Positions 61,401-64,000 of a DNA stretch of 64,000 nt are shown here, piece by piece. The position numbers and the translations under genes were made by a program. Position 1 is the stretch's first letter. Every line of letters begins with the position of its first letter. This DNA is from Euptelea pleiosperma (taxonomy: Eukaryota > Streptophyta > Magnoliopsida > Ranunculales > Eupteleaceae). Below the pieces are notes generated by a model that worked only from the letters and a program-made list of their open reading frames with translations, was not told the origin of the DNA and searched no databases. The stretch is taken from the NCBI GenBank assembly GCA_035048495.1, contig CM068553.1:16121190-16185189 (forward strand). Reading direction: 5' to 3'.

Positions 61401-63567
61401 TTTCTCCACGAAGGGTATGATCAAACACATTCACCATCCAAATTTCAAAACCTATGCCATTCAGTAAGGTTACCTAGTGACCCAGCTATGGCTTATCATT
61501 AAACACGAGTTTGTAAGATTAAATTGTTCAAAAACCATCATCATTTGCAATATCAGATTAGTTGGGGTTGGTTATTAAATGTTCAAAGATGAAACACAAT
61601 AAACAATAGAAGTGATGGCTTTCAATTGCTGACATCCCAGCAATAAACAAAAAAAGAACTGTGCAAAATACCCTTGATCTGAAAAAAAAACCTATGTAAT
61701 AATGATACAAACGCACGTATCCGTGTCTGACACAGCACCTTTACGAAGCTCAAATTGAACACACATCCGTACACACGTATAATAATATAATATTTTAGTC
61801 GTATTTAAAAAATCAAAGTTTTTTATAATAAAAGTTGAGGAAAGAAATATGAAAAGTAAAAGAACATATTTATACACCATGGAGCTATCCAATAACATAA
61901 TAAATATTAGTAGATTTATAAGAGGGAAGACTATCAAGTAACGTTAGCTATGTTTAACAGTTTAACGTAGTGTATGGTGGATGGAACACACCAACCCACA
62001 TTTAGAAATCATTTTTAATAAAATAAAAAAATTGAAATAAAGGGTGAAACTACTGCATATGGCAGGATGTCTCGATGTGTCGATACACGTGTCCGTGTGT
62101 CGACATGTCCAACACGGCAAAAAATCCTAAAAGTGCCGTGTCCTTGTTACATAGGAGAAAAATAAATTATGATATCGCTGAAAAATGCTCTATCGCAACA
62201 AAGTATACAAAAAAAAAAACTGCAAGAATAGCTTAGTAAGAATATGGAAACTAGAAATAACATCTACAGATTATTAGGATTTACCCTTGACGTCGGCTGA
62301 ATTCTGCGATTGGATCTCCTGGGCTCAACGGCATCTGAAATTGATTTTCCAGGATTATCACCTGCATCATTATCTTCCTTTCTAGCCAACTGGTCAGTTT
62401 CAATAGCTGAAGAGGACTTTTTATTGGAGGAAGGAGCGTCTGATGCAAGATCTAGCGTAGAAAATAACACAGCGCCCTCAGATGCTTTCCGCGAGTTGGG
62501 AAAAGAACCAATTTCTAGAAGGTTCTGCTTTGCTAGTATGTTTTGATCATGGCTAACATAGGCTTTGACATTTGGTAAATGATCTTGCATGGTGCTATCA
62601 TTTGAAGCAGAAACAACAGAGGTTGTAGAACTATCCTTCTCAGATAAATTTCTACTTGGAATGCTTTGCGCTTTACCCGACTTAAGCACCCTAGGCTTAG
62701 ATTCAGCTACTCGTTTACCCTTGGAATCAATTTTAGAAGTATTTTTCCATCCACGAGATCCTGATCCTTGAGGTATTAAGTACTTTGCAAATTTAATCGA
62801 ATCATTTCCTTCATTTATCTTCTTACCGCCCCTATCTGCAACATAATGTTTGCTCACTTCCATAAATTTCCGTTTCTTTCCGGGCTTAGGAACACCAAAA
62901 ATCACTCTTGAACCTTCCTTTTGCAGACCAGTCCGCCTTGTTCTGACTGAATCAGAATTCTTGTCCTCTCTAAGGTTCTTCCCAACATTGAATATTTTTT
63001 CCTTCGCAGACAATGCCAGTGGCCTTGATAACTGAGGTTTCCCTGATTCCTCAACACCCATATGGTTTGACATCTTATCCTTCCCTCTAGCCTCAACTGC
63101 AGGATCAATTTCAGGTCCATGCCTGCCCAACTTTGGTCGCTTCTCCTGCGGAGTATCACCCTGAGCATCATAACAGATGTAAGATTCAATAAAGAAGACA
63201 ATAAAGAAGTTTTAACAAAAATAAATGTCAAGCATAAATATTATCAAACAAAAAGAATATCGTCCAGACCTCATGCAAATAGCAATTATTTTCCGTTGAG
63301 CAGGACCATTCCACCCATTGCCCATCCTTCCAAGTGAGAGATTGCCGAAGATCCCAAGCTCTAACAACTGAAGTATTTCCTTGAGCTACATATAAATTCA
63401 AGTTGCAATATTTTTTACTATCTTTCCCAACAATCATGTACCAACACAGTAACGTGTAGACAACTTTCAAGGGTAAAACAAACAAATTAATATACATACC
63501 TGGAAAATGAACAGTCAAATTTGTTTCGTCTTCCTTGCTTTTTTCTGTGATAACACCTTCCCACCAC
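58474..63567 (-). CDS. Agenet-domain protein, G2484-1 type, C-terminal exons (5' part outside the window)
   Basis: Minus-strand exons in order: 63567-63500 (WWEGVITEKSKEDETNLTVHFP), 63385-63270 (to WSCSTENNCYLHE), 63160-62285 (292 codons, Lys/Ser-rich) and 58605-58474 (TGA). All borders are GT/AG with matching phases. The first two exons form the end of an agenet module (Royal/Tudor-like chromatin-reader fold), ending VRAWDLRQSL..WKDGQWVEW. The long exon is disordered and basic, with nuclear-import-like KRPK and KKRK. The join VEPRRSNRRIQPTSR-LLEGLQSSLIISKIP is the characteristic C-terminus of this family, so the 3,679-bp last intron is real despite its transposons. The exact C-terminus after NASSRG is less certain. 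Nuclear role inferred. Confidence 0.88.
60212..61287 (+). mobile_element. hAT-type element with AGGCGC arrays, copy 2, perfect 8-bp TSD
   Basis: Flanked by attttaca at 60204-60211 and 61288-61295. Ends ctctgtagtcaaggcgcg and, reversed, caaggtagttaaaggcc: the same pair as 10744-11635 but inverted. An ORF fragment (60473-60727) reads EDELVFEDDSLTWSVVARAA, then an Arg/Ser stretch and an acidic tail ending TSDDDG, like the tail of plant hAT/DUF659 transposases. The tail region is tandemly duplicated (60566-60781 and 60782-61003). No N-terminal transposase domain, so non-autonomous. In the last intron of the agenet gene, opposite strand. Confidence 0.88.
60566..61003 (+). repeat. Internal tandem duplication, 216-222 bp unit
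   Basis: gaatcaacatcaaatactag at 60566 recurs at 60782, and the downstream ctagaactaattgtgggc (60741) recurs at 60963. Copy 2 has a 6-bp in-frame insertion in the acidic tract. Absent from the copy at 10744-11635. Confidence 0.9.
61692..62154. mobile_element. hAT-type MITE with GTGTCGGACAC arrays, copy 2
   Basis: ctatgtaataatgatac at the left and ccttgttacatag at the right. The right arm, read in reverse, matches the left arm of 43912-44309 (gcacttttagg, ttttttgccgtgt), so it is inserted in inverse orientation. The shared centre contains tgtgttccatc. Flanks are A-rich and the TSD is unclear. In the last intron of the agenet gene. Confidence 0.8.
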
Positions 63568-63599
63568 CTGAAAATTAAAACTAATGCAAATGAGACAAG

Positions 63600-64000
63600 C
63601 CCACTAAAAGCATAATAACCTAAAAGTTAGAACAGTAAAAGAATAAAGGATAACATATATCTAATAACATGCATGCACAATTGGTGTAATAACATAACAA
63701 AAATAATTCAAACGGGCAACATAATGGCGAACGGAAGAAATCGCCAAAGGAAACGACCTCTCCCCTTGAAAACTTCCATCGCACTACCCTAAATGATGTC
63801 CACCTTTGCCGGAACCACGAACGCATGCCAAAAATGATGAAGGTTTGCCACACTTCAAGAGTGACAGGACAGTGGATAAACAAATGATCCACATATTCGG
63901 CCTCGGACTTGCACAGGTATCATCTGTTCAGGATCATCATACCCCTATTGTTCAAGTGGTCCAATGTCAATATCTTTCTAACACCGTTCATGGTTCAAAG
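63600..64000 (-). pseudogene. LINE 3'-end fragment (zf-RVT region)
   Basis: Read on the minus strand from the window end: LTLDHLNNRGMMILNR, a stop, then LCKSEAEYVDHLFIHCPVTL and EVWQTF. This is the Cys/His zf-RVT segment after reverse transcriptase in plant L1-type LINEs. Broken by a stop. It lies upstream of the exon at 63567, so it is probably in an intron of the agenet gene. Confidence 0.75.

Overview
This is a stretch of flowering-plant nuclear DNA. Short exons lie in very long introns with GT/AG borders, both protein families and transposons are plant types, and nested repeats fill most of the sequence. The species cannot be fixed from the window. There are no operons, viral genes, CRISPR arrays or complete rRNA/tRNA genes.

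Three host genes can be supported. (1) A PDRG1-like (prefoldin-related) gene on the minus strand, 9719-19393, has three exons giving 166 aa and a 9.07-kb last intron packed with transposons. (2) An O-fucosyltransferase-family gene on the plus strand, 39209-53871, has nine exons that join in frame and a 5' leader carrying three tiled upstream ORFs. (3) The 3' part of a plant agenet-domain gene (G2484-1 type) on the minus strand, 58474-63567, has four visible exons, and its upstream exons lie beyond the window. Genes 2 and 3 converge tail to tail.

Layout: 1-1190 is a tandem duplication of about 605 bp. 1200-9718 is old repeat sequence with a tRNA-like tandem array. 9719-19393 is gene 1, whose big intron holds an L1-type LINE split by two hAT-type insertions, a decayed RTE-type LINE and another hAT-type element. 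19938-20269 is a 332-bp miniature LTR retrotransposon (TRIM). 20.6-38.5 kb is a repeat domain: about nine copies of a foldback MITE family, a segmental duplication (21.9-30.8 kb against 31.1-34.6 kb), a 3,544-bp solo LTR whose empty site survives in the other duplicate, and a MULE-type MITE. 38.6-53.9 kb is gene 2, with a solo LTR, an RTE fragment and a hAT-type element in intron 3. 54-58 kb is intergenic. 58.5-64 kb is gene 3, whose last intron holds two more hAT-type elements, with a LINE fragment at the window edge.

No new multi-gene system was found. The most unusual pattern is a set of hAT-type miniature elements whose interiors are arrays of a short, family-specific motif (GGTTCCGG, ATAACGG, GTGTCGGACAC, AGGCGC, GATCCGGATCGG, GGGCC, CCAACCC). 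Several have 8-bp target duplications readable in the sequence. The next most notable are the TRIM, the 22-bp G-box palindrome beside the PDRG1-like TATA box, and the uORF1/2/3 chain joined by TAATG.
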